A DNA stretch of 64,000 bases from Novipirellula herctigrandis (GCA_007859835.1 SJPJ01000001.1:5740426-5804425), one strand, 5' to 3'; positions 18,237 to 27,119 are shown, counted from the first letter of the stretch. Program-made: numbers and translations. Notes: a model not told the origin generated them from the sequence alone.

Positions 18237-19139
18237 CTAATCCAACGTATCATCCGCGAGCGGTTCGCCGCCGCGAGGGGAAATGAGGGCCCGGAATGTT
18301 GCCGTCGGCATTGTGTCGGCAATATAGTGGCCACGGCCATCCACCGTTGCCGCAGCGGCGCCTTCGTCGAGCAGCCCGCCAACGTTGCTATTGTTGCCTC
18401 CGATTCCTTGGGCCTGTGTGACGTTAATATCGACTGGTTCGGTCCATAGGTTGGTTGTCATCGTGGGCGAGCCTTCGACGACAAGCAATGTCTTTGTTGT
18501 ATCGTCAATAACATCGTTGGGTCCGAGCGGACCGGTCGCTGGGAATAATGTGCCTGGCCCTGTGATCAAGTAGTAGGCACTTTCGCTAAAAATTCGACCA
18601 ACACTGCCATCAGGATGCGAGAAAGCGCTTGGTACACGGTTATATGCGACTGACATGTTGTCAGGATTGTCCCAATCGGCACCGAGGTTGATAGAGTCGT
18701 ACAGTTCTTCTTCGCCGAGGTAAGGCAAGATCAAAACTCGCCATGACTGCATCGGCCTTCCCGCTTGGTTCTTTGTAAAGGGCGGAGGATAGGTTCCGTG
18801 ATCGGCGGAGTACGCATTCAGGGCTGCGGCGATCTTTTCCAAATTGCGAATCGACGAAGCTCTTGCTCGGTTGGTTTGTAACTGGGTCACCGTCTGGCTG
18901 CCGTGTCGCACGACGGCAAACAGTAAGCAAAGGATCAATACCAACACGACCCCCGCAGCGAGCAGTGAACTGAGGAATTTATTCTCGCGTGTTTTAGGGT
19001 TATCTGGCGAGGCCTGTTTGGCAAAATTGGGTAACTCAATCGGTTCGCCGCAAGTCACGCATTCGCCGGCCAATCCGCTGAAGCGATCTTCGACTTCCGT
19101 CTTGGTTTGGCAATGGGGACACGTGAAAAGATAAGGCAT
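18237..19139 (-). CDS. Zinc-ribbon membrane protein with DUF1559-like domain
   Basis: The 300-residue product starts with a zinc ribbon, FTCPHCQTKTEV...GECVTCGEPI (CxxC twice, residues 5-32). One membrane span follows near 58-78 (SSLLAAGVVLVLILCLLFAV). The outer part (NLEKIAAALNAYSADHGTYP, MQSWRVLILPYLGEEELYDSI, LLVVEGSP) matches the DUF1559 / pilin-like H-X9-DG family that is much expanded in planctomycetes. The usual prepilin cleavage site is absent; the ribbon takes its place. ATG 19139 is chosen over 19232 because the ribbon begins at once. Function is unknown. Confidence 0.8.
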   Translation of the reverse strand: MPYLFTCPHCQTKTEVEDRFSGLAGECVTCGEPIELPNFAKQASPDNPKTRENKFLSSLLAAGVVLVLILCLLFAVVRHGSQTVTQLQTNRARASSIRNLEKIAAALNAYSADHGTYPPPFTKNQAGRPMQSWRVLILPYLGEEELYDSINLGADWDNPDNMSVAYNRVPSAFSHPDGSVGRIFSESAYYLITGPGTLFPATGPLGPNDVIDDTTKTLLVVEGSPTMTTNLWTEPVDINVTQAQGIGGNNSNVGGLLDEGAAAATVDGRGHYIADTMPTATFRALISPRGGEPLADDTLD

Positions 19140-19292
19140 GAATCGATCGGCAAAATGGCGGACGGACGGTAGACGGCAATTCCTAATTGTATGCCCAATC
19201 AATTCGCGGTTGCAATTGTCCTTCAGTGTCACATGCGTCTAAGATTTGTCTTTGGCGAAAAACAAGAATATCCCAAGCAAAGAGAATCGGCC

Positions 19293-19736
19293 GTGCGTAT
19301 TGTTATTCAGCGAGTTACGGAGGCCAAAGTCGAAGTGCAGGGCAGGGCGGTCGGAAAAATTGATCGAGGAGTCATGGTGCTGGTTGGTGTCGGCCATGGC
19401 GATACCGAAGTGGAAGCAAAATGGCTTGCCGAGAAAACTTCACAACTGCGAATTTTTCCCGATGACGAGGGGAAAATGAATCGGTCATTGTTGGATGTCG
19501 ATGGTTCGGTTCTGGCGATTAGCCAATTCACGCTGCTAGGAGATTGTCGCAAAGGACGTCGCCCTGGATTCACCGATGCGGCCGCCCCCGAAATTGCAGA
19601 CCAAGTCTACGAAGCGTATATGGCCTTCCTCCGAGACGCAGGCCTCCATGTTGAAAAAGGAATTTTCGCCGCAGACATGCAAGTGAGTTTGGTCAACGAT
19701 GGCCCGGTGACGCTCGTGATTGATCGATTGCCGTAA
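19293..19736 (+). CDS. dtd: D-aminoacyl-tRNA deacylase
   Basis: Dtd removes D-amino acids and glycine from mischarged tRNAs. The 147-residue protein starts at a GTG (19293), giving the family N-terminus [20 protein letters not shown]. Both active-site motifs are present: [11 protein letters not shown] (SQFTL) and [12 protein letters not shown] (NxGPVT type). The longer open frame upstream has no Dtd similarity. A copy of the dispersed G-rich repeat at 19337-19350 codes for VQGRAVG, but the family allows this length, so it may be coincidental. The gene is divergent from the DUF1559-like gene. Confidence 0.95.
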   Translation: MRIVIQRVTEAKVEVQGRAVGKIDRGVMVLVGVGHGDTEVEAKWLAEKTSQLRIFPDDEGKMNRSLLDVDGSVLAISQFTLLGDCRKGRRPGFTDAAAPEIADQVYEAYMAFLRDAGLHVEKGIFAADMQVSLVNDGPVTLVIDRLP

Positions 19737-19800
19737 TTACGGATTGGATGTGAGAATACAAGCCAGTTTGCAATGACCAACGAAAGGTCAGGGCATTGGA

Positions 19801-20604
19801 TTACCTCCAAGGTAACCATTTGTCCCACGGCAACGGATCGGGTCTGGGTTCCGCAATGTAGGGTCGATCTAAGCGAGCTCGTTGGCGGAGTCGTTGTAGG
19901 ATCCCATGGTCGCCCCATGCGATGTAAATCAGTAACGCCAACTTTGCGTAAACCGACACGTTCGCTAACGGATTGTTGCCGAAAAATTTTAATGCCGTGC
20001 CAAACGACTTTTTCAATCGAAATCGGCCTCGTCGAAAATCGATGCTCCAAATCTCATCCATACTCAAATGTACGACAAAGCCGACGACCACCGCCATGCT
20101 TTTGTAAACGCGAATCGCTTCGCTTGGACATGGCATCACCAAGTACGCTAGCAAACCAGCTGATGCTGCCGCGGGGATGCTGTGCCACATTCCTCGGTGG
20201 ACGGTGTAGCGTTTGAAGAATTCGACGAGAACGAATCGGATGGAGATGTAAATCAGCATCGCCGCCAAAGCCATCGCTTCGTGTGTCAATTCCATATCGC
20301 GGAAACGATCGATCATCAATATTGGAACGATCGCCGCGCAAAACATGCTGGTCTCGCGAAGCGGAATTCCCGAATCGCTGTCCAGGTCAGGAAGCATCCC
20401 GCTGACGCTGCATAGCCCGCCCGCCAAAATGCCACTTTCAATTGACATCCCTTGGCTGGCCACGCCCCAATAGCCATAGGCGATGCCAACCATCGTGCTG
20501 CCGGTAATGTGCGATTTGAAATCAGCCACGAAATTGGAGTTGGAAAATCGAAGGGCAGGGGAGTGAAAAAAAATGACAGGTCCATTTTTCTTATTGTTCC
20601 TCAT
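19801..20604 (-). CDS. YdjM/DUF457-like membrane-bound metal-dependent hydrolase
   Basis: From ATG 20604 the product is 267 residues. It has several membrane segments and metal-ligand motifs of the LexA-binding, YdjM-like hydrolase family: SGMLPDLDSDSG, YTVHRGMWHSIPAA and VVHLSMDEIWSID. The Asp and His residues in these loops probably bind metal, as known for related phospholipase-C-like membrane hydrolases. The open frame extends to 20787, but the upstream part lacks similarity. A G-rich repeat copy (20553-20563) falls in its first codons, giving HSPALRF. It is divergent from cvpA. The substrate is unknown. Confidence 0.75.
   Translation of the reverse strand: MRNNKKNGPVIFFHSPALRFSNSNFVADFKSHITGSTMVGIAYGYWGVASQGMSIESGILAGGLCSVSGMLPDLDSDSGIPLRETSMFCAAIVPILMIDRFRDMELTHEAMALAAMLIYISIRFVLVEFFKRYTVHRGMWHSIPAAASAGLLAYLVMPCPSEAIRVYKSMAVVVGFVVHLSMDEIWSIDFRRGRFRLKKSFGTALKFFGNNPLANVSVYAKLALLIYIAWGDHGILQRLRQRARLDRPYIAEPRPDPLPWDKWLPWR
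20553..20563 (+). repeat. Dispersed G-rich micro-repeat (hydrolase start copy)
   Basis: GGGCAGGGGAG is antisense to the first codons of the YdjM-like gene, where it is read as SPAL. Confidence 0.4.
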
Positions 20605-20769
20605 AAGGGATTTTGGCAACCCAATGCCACCTCGATTGATCTTCGCTCGATCGGAGCCTTTCGCTACACTTGATGAAAATAGACCGGGTGTACACGCATG
20701 CGAACGCGATCGGATTGCTTCGCTATCAAGCGTTTTTTTGCTAGCGAACCGCCCTCTCCTGTTCCTCCT

Positions 20770-21486
20770 ATGCACGGAAGCTTTCAAGTGGAAATCTACG
20801 ACATTGTCATGTTGGTTGTGCTCGTCGGCGCAATGTTGTTTGGGGCCGTCAAAGGGTTTGCTTGGCAGTTGGCATCAATTGCCTCGATTGTGGTTAGCTA
20901 TGCAGTGGCTTATCACTTTCGTGAGCCGTTCAGCGAATCGATCCAAGCGACACCACCGTGGAATCGATTTTTGGCTATGTTGATTCTGTATGTCGGCACG
21001 TCGTTGGTCATTTGGGTGGCGTTTCGGATGGTCAGCGGATCGATCGATCGATTGAGGCTAAAGGAATTCGACCGCCAAGTCGGGGCCTTGTTCGGGCTGG
21101 CCAAAGGAGGTTTGTACTGCACATTGATCACCCTGTTCGCAGTCACGCTGTTGGGCAATACGACTCGCGAAAATATCGTCGAAAGCAAAAGTGGCAACTA
21201 TATCGCCAATGTGCTGGCCCGCAGCGAATCGGTGATTCCGCCTGAAATCCAAGAGATCGTCAAACCGTATTTAGACCGCTTTGAGGAAAAGTTTCACGGC
21301 GCTGGATCGGACGAAAACGAAAGCGTGTTTGAGCAAATGGGCACGCAGATCGTTCAAGAGAAAGCGGGTGACTTTTTGCCCGAGTCATTCTGGAACGAAC
21401 CGCCCGGCGGCATGAATGGGCAAACGCCATTCTCGAGTTCGCCTCAGCAGGCGCAGCAACCGTGGAATGGCAGCTACCAGCGCTAA
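20770..21486 (+). CDS. CvpA-family membrane protein
   Basis: The 238-residue protein begins with MHGSFQVEIYDIVMLVVLV, followed by GAVKGFAWQLASIASIVVSY, the typical CvpA/colicin V production signature. Four membrane spans are visible in the first 150 residues. A polar tail follows, ending in a Gln/Pro-rich stretch (PQQAQQPWNGSYQ). ATG 20770 gives the family start; the frame is open from 20698. It stands alone between divergent and convergent genes. In other bacteria CvpA supports envelope integrity; here the role is inferred only from family. Confidence 0.85.
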   Translation: MHGSFQVEIYDIVMLVVLVGAMLFGAVKGFAWQLASIASIVVSYAVAYHFREPFSESIQATPPWNRFLAMLILYVGTSLVIWVAFRMVSGSIDRLRLKEFDRQVGALFGLAKGGLYCTLITLFAVTLLGNTTRENIVESKSGNYIANVLARSESVIPPEIQEIVKPYLDRFEEKFHGAGSDENESVFEQMGTQIVQEKAGDFLPESFWNEPPGGMNGQTPFSSSPQQAQQPWNGSYQR

Positions 21487-21529
21487 GGCGATCACTGAGA
21501 GCGCAAAGTACAGAGTCGTGTGATCTTCA

Positions 21530-21556
21530 CGGTTGAAGTCTAGGCGACTTCAACCG
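21530..21556. other. Perfect 11-bp hairpin downstream of cvpA
   Basis: CGGTTGAAGTC at 21530-21540 and GACTTCAACCG at 21546-21556 pair across the loop TAGGC, 44 bp after the cvpA stop. No T-run follows, so it is not a classical terminator. A second small hairpin lies 12 bp on (GCTGC/GCAGC at 21569-21582), and CCTCTGCGACT at 21581-21591 recurs at 45911-45921. Confidence 0.55.
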
Positions 21557-21737
21557 CGGATCCCGAAGCTGCAGGGGCAGCCTCTGCGACTGCGGTCGTG
21601 GTATTCGCAGGGGGAAAATGAGGCAAATGCCCCATACACGGGGAAAACCGCACTCTTAATACAACATAAGGGGCATTATCGGACGTTGCGGGGCGGTTGA
21701 ATTCCGCCCTGATTTGCCAAGCGGTTGTTGGTCACCG

Positions 21738-22727
21738 CTAGTCTTGCGACGGTGAATCGACCATCTGGGCCTCGTCCAGGAAGACGCCGATGCGGCGAAA
21801 TTTTTCATAGCGAGCGTCAACCAATGCTTCGATCGGGCGCGACTCTAAATCCGCCAACGTTCGCGAGAGATAGCTCTTCAACCGCGATGCCATTTGGTGA
21901 TGATCGCGGTGCGCTCCGCCGAGTGGTTCTTCGATGACATCGTCGACCACACCAAGTCGTGTCAGGTCGCTACTTGTGAAACGCAGTGCCGCCGCGGCCT
22001 TCGAAGCAAACTCGTGGCTCTTCCACAAAATGCCCGCGCAGCCTTCGGGGCTGATCACGCTGTAATAGGAATGCTGAAGCATCGCGACGCGGTCGCCGAG
22101 TCCGATTCCCAATGCGCCGCCCGATCCGCCTTCACCTATCACAACACAGATAACCGGCGTTTTCAGACGGCTCATCATGAACATGCTTTCGGCGATTACC
22201 TGAGCCTGACCACGCTCCTCGGCGCCAATTCCTGGATAGGCTCCCGGCGTGTCGATGAAGCAAATCAGAGGCAAATGGTATTTCTCGGCCAAACGCATCT
22301 TGACCATGGCTTTTCGGTAACCTTCGGGGTGAGCGCACCCGAAATGGCACGCCGCTCGCTCTTTGAACGTTCGCCCTTTTTGATGCCCAAGCACCATTAC
22401 TTTGAAGCGATCAAGTTTCGCAAATCCAGACAACATCGCTCGGTCGTCGCCAAAGTGTTTGTCGCCGTACAGCTCAACAAACTCGTCGAACGCCAAGTTC
22501 AAATAGTCGCGTGTGTAAGGTCGGTTCTTGTGCCGTGACACTTGGACCGTTTGCCATGCATCAAGCGACCCGTAAACTTCGCGAAGCGTATCGATCAATT
22601 GCCGACGAAGGTCACGAACCTCTTTGTCGATTTCGTCCGTTCGATCGGTTTGTCGTTCGAGTGACGCGATCTTTGATTCAAGCTGCGCGATCTCATTTTC
22701 AAATTCTAATCCGGGTCCCGCACTCAT
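21738..22727 (-). CDS. accA: Acetyl-CoA carboxylase carboxyltransferase subunit alpha
   Basis: AccA with AccD moves the carboxyl group from biotin to acetyl-CoA, the committed step of fatty acid synthesis. The 329-residue protein has the coiled N-terminus (EIAQLESKIASLERQ), DRAMLSGFAKLD, CFIDTPGAYPG and the oxyanion region GEGGSGGALGIGLGD followed by YSVISPEGCAGILWK. Length is normal. Its ATG (22725-22727) overlaps the TGA of the upstream Ser/Thr kinase gene by four bases, so the two are co-translated. Confidence 0.97.
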   Translation of the reverse strand: MSAGPGLEFENEIAQLESKIASLERQTDRTDEIDKEVRDLRRQLIDTLREVYGSLDAWQTVQVSRHKNRPYTRDYLNLAFDEFVELYGDKHFGDDRAMLSGFAKLDRFKVMVLGHQKGRTFKERAACHFGCAHPEGYRKAMVKMRLAEKYHLPLICFIDTPGAYPGIGAEERGQAQVIAESMFMMSRLKTPVICVVIGEGGSGGALGIGLGDRVAMLQHSYYSVISPEGCAGILWKSHEFASKAAAALRFTSSDLTRLGVVDDVIEEPLGGAHRDHHQMASRLKSYLSRTLADLESRPIEALVDARYEKFRRIGVFLDEAQMVDSPSQD

Positions 22728-23791
22728 GCTTTGTCGCCATCCTTTTTCTTGTTAGCTGCATCTTGTTTCTTGTTAGCGGCATCTTGTTTCTTGTTAGCGG
22801 CATCTTGTTTCTTGTTAGCGGCATCTTGTTTCTTCGAAGGCTTGGTGACGTCATCTACTTCAACCTCCAAGCTCATGTCTTTTCGAAGTAGATCTTCGGC
22901 GCCTCGAATACCTGGCATGCTATCGAACACGCTAACGTCCGGAACGCGAGGTCGTTTCTTGAATAGCTCGATCGCTCGGAAATGCTTCAGGAATTCCCAC
23001 ATCGAGGTCGGACGTCCCTCCGGTTTCTTAGCCATCATCTTTCGAATTAAATCGGCAAAGTCTTTGCTAATGTTGTCGTTGTAGACAATCGGGCTGGGGA
23101 TCGAAGCCGTCAAATGTTTGTTCAGCAAATCGTTCGGCGTGTCACCGGTAAATGGCGGTTTCGCAGTGCAGACTTCAAACAAGACACATCCAAAACTGTA
23201 AATGTCCGACCGCTCATCGCAAACCTTTGAGCGAATCTGCTCGGGCGACATGTAACTGCGTGTGCCCTTAGCCATTTTCGAACTGCTGTGGAACAGCTTG
23301 CTTAATCCTGTCTTCTTTTTCTCCGCAATCGTAAAGTCGATCAGTTTCGTTTCACCATCGCGGCTGACCAAGAAATTGTCTGGTTTGATATCCAGGTGCA
23401 GCCAATTCTTCGTGTGCATGAAATAGAGTCCTTCCGCCGCTTGCGAAACAATCTTGTCAAGCATGTAGGCCAAGGAATCAGGACCGCGACGCAGTGCCTG
23501 CTTCATGTTCAACTCGCTGAACAATTCCATCACGATGAACGGCGTCCCTGCTTCAACTCGATAGTCATAAACTCTGATGATCCGCGGACTGTGTAAATCC
23601 GATGCGACCGCGTACTCATGTTTTAGCAGGGCCACTTCCGAGCGGTCATTCCGAGCGGATGGCTTAAGAAGTTTCAGTGCGAAGCGTTCGTGTTTGCTCT
23701 CTTCGATTGCTTCCCAGACATCGCAAGTGGTTCCGGAACGAATCAGTCTTGCCAAACGATAAGGGCCGAGAAAGTCGCGGGTTTTTGTCAT
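22724..23791 (-). CDS. Ser/Thr protein kinase with KKQDAAN repeat tail
   Basis: The 355-residue kinase domain spans residues 10-275. The Lys of ALKLLKP, the catalytic Asp of WLHLDIKPDNFL and the APE-like SPEQ are present. The glycine loop is degenerate (RSGTTCDVW), and the DFG triplet is read as DFT with the metal-binding Asp kept. Activity is likely but not certain. No membrane span is seen. The tail carries four KKQDAAN repeats from a 21-bp DNA repeat (22745-22828). The stop overlaps accA by four bases, so this kinase and AccA are made together; a regulatory link to fatty-acid synthesis is inference. Confidence 0.88.
   Translation of the reverse strand: MTKTRDFLGPYRLARLIRSGTTCDVWEAIEESKHERFALKLLKPSARNDRSEVALLKHEYAVASDLHSPRIIRVYDYRVEAGTPFIVMELFSELNMKQALRRGPDSLAYMLDKIVSQAAEGLYFMHTKNWLHLDIKPDNFLVSRDGETKLIDFTIAEKKKTGLSKLFHSSSKMAKGTRSYMSPEQIRSKVCDERSDIYSFGCVLFEVCTAKPPFTGDTPNDLLNKHLTASIPSPIVYNDNISKDFADLIRKMMAKKPEGRPTSMWEFLKHFRAIELFKKRPRVPDVSVFDSMPGIRGAEDLLRKDMSLEVEVDDVTKPSKKQDAANKKQDAANKKQDAANKKQDAANKKKDGDKA
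22745..22828 (-). repeat. 21-bp tandem repeat, four copies
   Basis: Four adjacent 21-bp units at 22745, 22766, 22787 and 22808 encode KKQDAAN on the minus strand. The first differs by one base (T for G) without changing the protein. The tract is in frame, so copy changes would lengthen or shorten the kinase tail without a frameshift. Confidence 0.9.
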
Positions 23792-23869
23792 CAGTCAATC
23801 AGTTGGGGGCAATCAGTTAGGCGCAAAGTAAAACAGATTACGCGAAAAGTAGATTCTCTTACGCCCCTA

Positions 23870-25051
23870 TCATAGTTGAATTCCGCCTGATCCTGAAAGG
23901 TCGGACAATTTCACATAGAGTTCTCGGATTCGCCTCGTCATCGTCTGGTGACGGAATTGGTCGGTAAATCGGCTCTGCCCTACCCTTCCCATTCGATCTC
24001 TCATTTTCGCATCGCTAGCCAATTGGGTCATGGCCGCCGATAATTTCGCGATATCACCGGGTGGAACCAGGAAACCTGTTTCGTCTGAAATCGCCACTTC
24101 ACGGGCCCCGTCGACGTCATAGCTGACAACCGGACGACCCGCGATTAACGCTTGCGGTAGAGCTCGAGCGAGTCCCTCGCGGTAGGATGTATGAACGAGT
24201 GCATCCATGGCCCCGATCATTGCCGGTACCTCGCTTGGCGGCACAAGTCCTGAAAATAGGAAATGATCTTTCAGTCCTAGCGACTCGATCCGCTCGGTCA
24301 ACGGTTGACGCAAAATACCATCGCCTACCAACAGGAAACGCACTTTGGGAACTTGCCGAACCACGTCGACCGCCGCCGAGACCAAGTCGTCGTGACCTTT
24401 GAGATGAAACAGTCTCGCGATCTTTCCAATGACGACATGCTCTGGCTTTAGCCCGAACTGTTCTCGCACACGTTGGCGATGTTTGTCTGCCGCCAAGAAC
24501 GGATCGACATCCATTCCGCTATAGATCGTCGTGAATTTTTCCGGTGGTGCGACTCCCGCATTCACCATTAAATCGGTCATCGCATCCGCGACGCAAATCA
24601 TGTGATGGCATCGTTTCGCTGCCCATCGTTCGCAACTTCGAAACAAACTTCTCGCGACTGCCGATTGATAGGGATGAAACGGTGCGCCGTGGACGCTGTG
24701 AACGACCACGGGTACCTTTTCGTTCCAGGCAACGGCGCGGCCCAGGATTCCGCCTTTGGCGCTATGCGTATGAACTACATCTGGTTTGAAATCGCGAATC
24801 GTTTGTCGCAATTCCAAGCGAGCTTTCATGTCACGGATGGGGTGGATCGCTCGACGCAAATTGTCAAGCTTCAATATGGGAAGGTCCCCTGCTCTACCCT
24901 GGCCCAACAAATCGCCCTCCGGCCCAACCTCTGGTCCAGTGACCAATAAAACATCGTCCCCGTAGTCCCGCATCAAGTCTAAGCAATTTAGAAGCGTATT
25001 CTCTTGCGCGCCGCCAATGATCATTCGGGTGATGATGTGGCAAACACGCAT
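23870..25051 (-). CDS. Glycosyltransferase family 4
   Basis: The 393-residue protein has the GT-B fold of family 4. The N-terminal half shows CHIITRMIIGGAQENTL and VVHTHSAKGGILGR. The C-terminal half shows IGKIARLFHLKGHDDLV and VGDGILRQPLTERIESLGL. The nucleotide-sugar region reads YREGLARALPQALIAGRPVV. In many members this is an EX7E motif; here the second Glu is Gln. A polysaccharide or lipid-linked sugar substrate is likely, but not defined. A copy of the dispersed G-rich motif (24886-24905) gives LLGQGRAGD near residue 50, which looks like an insertion in a variable loop. The next gene on this strand is the kinase. Confidence 0.9.
   Translation of the reverse strand: MRVCHIITRMIIGGAQENTLLNCLDLMRDYGDDVLLVTGPEVGPEGDLLGQGRAGDLPILKLDNLRRAIHPIRDMKARLELRQTIRDFKPDVVHTHSAKGGILGRAVAWNEKVPVVVHSVHGAPFHPYQSAVARSLFRSCERWAAKRCHHMICVADAMTDLMVNAGVAPPEKFTTIYSGMDVDPFLAADKHRQRVREQFGLKPEHVVIGKIARLFHLKGHDDLVSAAVDVVRQVPKVRFLLVGDGILRQPLTERIESLGLKDHFLFSGLVPPSEVPAMIGAMDALVHTSYREGLARALPQALIAGRPVVSYDVDGAREVAISDETGFLVPPGDIAKLSAAMTQLASDAKMRDRMGRVGQSRFTDQFRHQTMTRRIRELYVKLSDLSGSGGIQL
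24886..24905 (-). repeat. Dispersed G-rich micro-repeat (glycosyltransferase copy)
   Basis: On the coding (minus) strand GGGCCAGGGTAGAGCAGGGG codes for GQGRAG in the loop after GPEGDLL. This loop varies in length within the family. Confidence 0.5.
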
Positions 25052-25261
25052 GATGGACAGGTCCGTTTGGTTGGTTTCAAGAAGATGGCTTCAATGTGAC
25101 GCAAGTGAACGCACAGAATAACGGATTCAGGTCCGCGAAGCACCGTGGCTAAACCGTGGAGGGAAACGATTGTCTATCAATCCAGCGACGAGGGTATGTT
25201 AGGTTGGGGAAATCCGCCGAGTAGGAAGGGTTCGTCCCGTTTGGCGTGTGTTTCACTTAGC

Positions 25262-25675
25262 TTAAACGTCTGGCGTTTTGGATCTGCTCAGACTACACGC
25301 GGCCAATAGCAGGCCGTAACCGGCGATGCCGCCAATTAGATACGGAGGAATGTCTTGCCATGCGAACTCGCTCCCCAGCAGTGCGGCTCCGAACTTCGTC
25401 GCCCTGAATTTCAGTAACCATGCCGGTTTCCAAAGTTGCAGGATTTCGAGCAAGCACGTTAACGCCGTCGCCGTGACGCAAATGGCAACAACACGGCGGC
25501 GGTAGGGAAAGAAAACGAAACCAAACGTGATCCAGAAAACAACGTAGACGACGCCGCCACCATTGAGTCGCCACCAAACGGGCAAGTCGCTGCGCAACCA
25601 AGCGTAACCGAAACACAATGCGGTCAATGTGATGCATAGCAATGCGGCGACCGCGCGATTCACATCGGGTCGCAA
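25262..25675 (-). CDS. DUF2809 family membrane protein
   Basis: The 137-residue protein has four hydrophobic segments and the family features LEILQLWKPAWLLKFRATKFGAALLG, with SEFAWQDIPPYLIGGIAGYG after it. This matches DUF2809/VanZ-like small membrane proteins. No enzymatic role is established. A strong terminator separates it from the fliA gene upstream on the same strand, so it has its own promoter in the 50 bp after it or weak read-through. Confidence 0.75.
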   Translation of the reverse strand: MRPDVNRAVAALLCITLTALCFGYAWLRSDLPVWWRLNGGGVVYVVFWITFGFVFFPYRRRVVAICVTATALTCLLEILQLWKPAWLLKFRATKFGAALLGSEFAWQDIPPYLIGGIAGYGLLLAACSLSRSKTPDV

Positions 25676-25726
25676 TGGAGTGTTTTGGCTAGGTTTGATG
25701 TTTCGCTATCCTTAGGGGCCAACGAA

Positions 25727-25757
25727 AAAAGGTGATCCCCATTGAGGATCACCTTTT
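25727..25757. terminator. Strong bidirectional-type intrinsic terminator
   Basis: AAAAGGTGATCC at 25727-25738 pairs with GGATCACCTTTT at 25746-25757 across a seven-base loop. With the A-runs on both sides it gives a U-tract in either direction. It lies 62 bp after the fliA stop (minus strand) and so ends the flagellar transcript. Confidence 0.92.
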
Positions 25758-25818
25758 GTTCGATCAAGAACTATGGAATTCACTCTTGCCAATTGTAGCG
25801 TGAAGTCCAGTGTTCGGT

Positions 25819-26616
25819 TTATGCACCAAATTCAATTCGTCTTGGACCGAGTTGTGATTGAAGACGGCCAACGATCGAGGTGTGCATCTGGCTGACTCGT
25901 GATTCAGACAAATCCAAGGTGGCTCCGATTTCCTTCATCGTCAATTCTTCGTAATAGTAGAGAATGATGATGAGTCGCTCGTTACGGTTGAGGCCTTTGG
26001 TGACCAAACGCATCAAGTCGTTCTTCTGGACACGAATGGTTGGGTCTTCACCCTTTTTGTCTTCAAGAATGTCTATCTCGCGGACATCTTTGTAGCTGTC
26101 CGTTTCGTACCATTTTTTGTTGAGTGAAACGACGCCAACCGCGTTGGCTTCGGTTTGCATCTTCTCGAGCTCAAGGAGCGAGATTTCCATCTTCTCCGAA
26201 AGCTCTTGATTGGTCGGAGCCCGGCCAAATCTTGTTTCAAGTTCTTTCTTTGCAACTGCAAGCTTGCTCGCTTTGCTGCGGACAAGTCGAGGGACCCAGT
26301 CCATCGTGCGAAGTTCGTCCAGCATTGCACCGCGAATCCGCGGAACACAATAGGTTTCGAACTTAACGCCACGCTCCATGTCGTAAGCGTCAATTGCGTC
26401 CATCAGACCGAAGATACCAGCACTGATAAGATCGTCGAGTTCAACGCCATCAGGTAGACGTTGCCAAATTCGTTCGCCGTTGTAACGAACTAAGGGCATA
26501 TACCGTTCGACCAACCGATTGCGTAAGTCTTCGTAATCCGGCGAGTCCTTGGTGATCTGCTTGAAATCTATCCAAACTTGCAGGATCTCTTCGTCGGTTG
26601 TGACTGTGGCTGCCAT
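25819..26616 (-). CDS. fliA: RNA polymerase sigma factor, FliA/WhiG type
   Basis: The 264-residue sigma factor directs late flagellar genes in many bacteria. Region 2 reads LVRYNGERIWQRLP, LDDLISAGIFGLMDAI and FETYCVPRIRGAMLDELR. Region 3 is LSEKMEISLLELEKM, and region 4 is RNERLIIILYYYEELTMKEI followed by LDLSESRVSQMHTSI. ATG 26616 is chosen over 26712 because GGAGG stands 5 bp upstream. It follows the small membrane protein gene after a long hairpin terminator. The group flhA-flhF-(97 aa)-fliA is the conserved order found in many flagellated bacteria, except that the ATPase FlhG is absent. Confidence 0.93.
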   Translation of the reverse strand: MAATVTTDEEILQVWIDFKQITKDSPDYEDLRNRLVERYMPLVRYNGERIWQRLPDGVELDDLISAGIFGLMDAIDAYDMERGVKFETYCVPRIRGAMLDELRTMDWVPRLVRSKASKLAVAKKELETRFGRAPTNQELSEKMEISLLELEKMQTEANAVGVVSLNKKWYETDSYKDVREIDILEDKKGEDPTIRVQKNDLMRLVTKGLNRNERLIIILYYYEELTMKEIGATLDLSESRVSQMHTSIVGRLQSQLGPRRIEFGA

Positions 26617-26729
26617 CCAATCCTCCGTGACCAAAAAATGGAGTGGACTCACCTCATGCGAGTCCACAATGTGGACGATAGATACCATCAGAGCGAAATG
26701 CTTTGAGTGCAATCCATCGACGCTTCGTT

Positions 26730-26791
26730 AAAAAACCAGGACGGTTTGGTTTTATGGGCATCCGTGCCTACAAAGCCAAAACCGTCATGGT
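26730..26791 (-). terminator. Long-stem intrinsic terminator before fliA
   Basis: Bases 26735-26760 pair with 26765-26791 on the minus strand through about 24 base pairs with one bulge and a TCCG loop. Six A residues (26730-26735 on the plus strand) give a U-tract on the minus-strand transcript. It ends transcription from the flhA-flhF side just before fliA, so fliA needs its own promoter or read-through. Confidence 0.8.
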
Positions 26792-26825
26792 GACCCTCCG
26801 AAGAACGTTAATTGAACATCCATGT

Positions 26826-27119
26826 TCATGGCTCTTCGGACGGCTTGTTCTCTAATAAACCTGCCTCAGCAACTCCTTGTCGGTACCAATCGACTCTGCG
26901 TCGAAAAGCGACCTCGACGGCGTCGCGAACCAAGTAATCTGCGATCCATCCGGCAACCCATCCAATCGCGGCAAACACAATCAGAGCGACGATCGCTTCG
27001 ATTGCAACCTGATCGGCAAACTCGCCGAATAGAGTTCCTCGTACGACAACCAAAGCCATTGCAAGAGCACCCAGGCATAATGCGAAGCTTCGTGTCACCG
27101 TCCAAATCGTCCTGTACAA
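26826..27119 (-). CDS. Small membrane protein in the flagellar cluster
   Basis: The 97-residue product has two hydrophobic segments, near residues 10-32 and 40-62 (IEAIVALIVFAAIGWVAGWI), and a charged tail. It lies between flhF and fliA on the same strand, where flhG is found in many bacteria. It has no nucleotide-binding motif and is not FlhG. Its reading frame and position support a real gene; the function is unknown. Confidence 0.55.
   Translation of the reverse strand: MYRTIWTVTRSFALCLGALAMALVVVRGTLFGEFADQVAIEAIVALIVFAAIGWVAGWIADYLVRDAVEVAFRRRVDWYRQGVAEAGLLENKPSEEP

Noticed and set aside
23973-23985. G-rich repeat in the glycosyltransferase 3' part
   Set aside because: It encodes GRVGQSRF, which fits the conserved family sequence, so chance is as likely as insertion.
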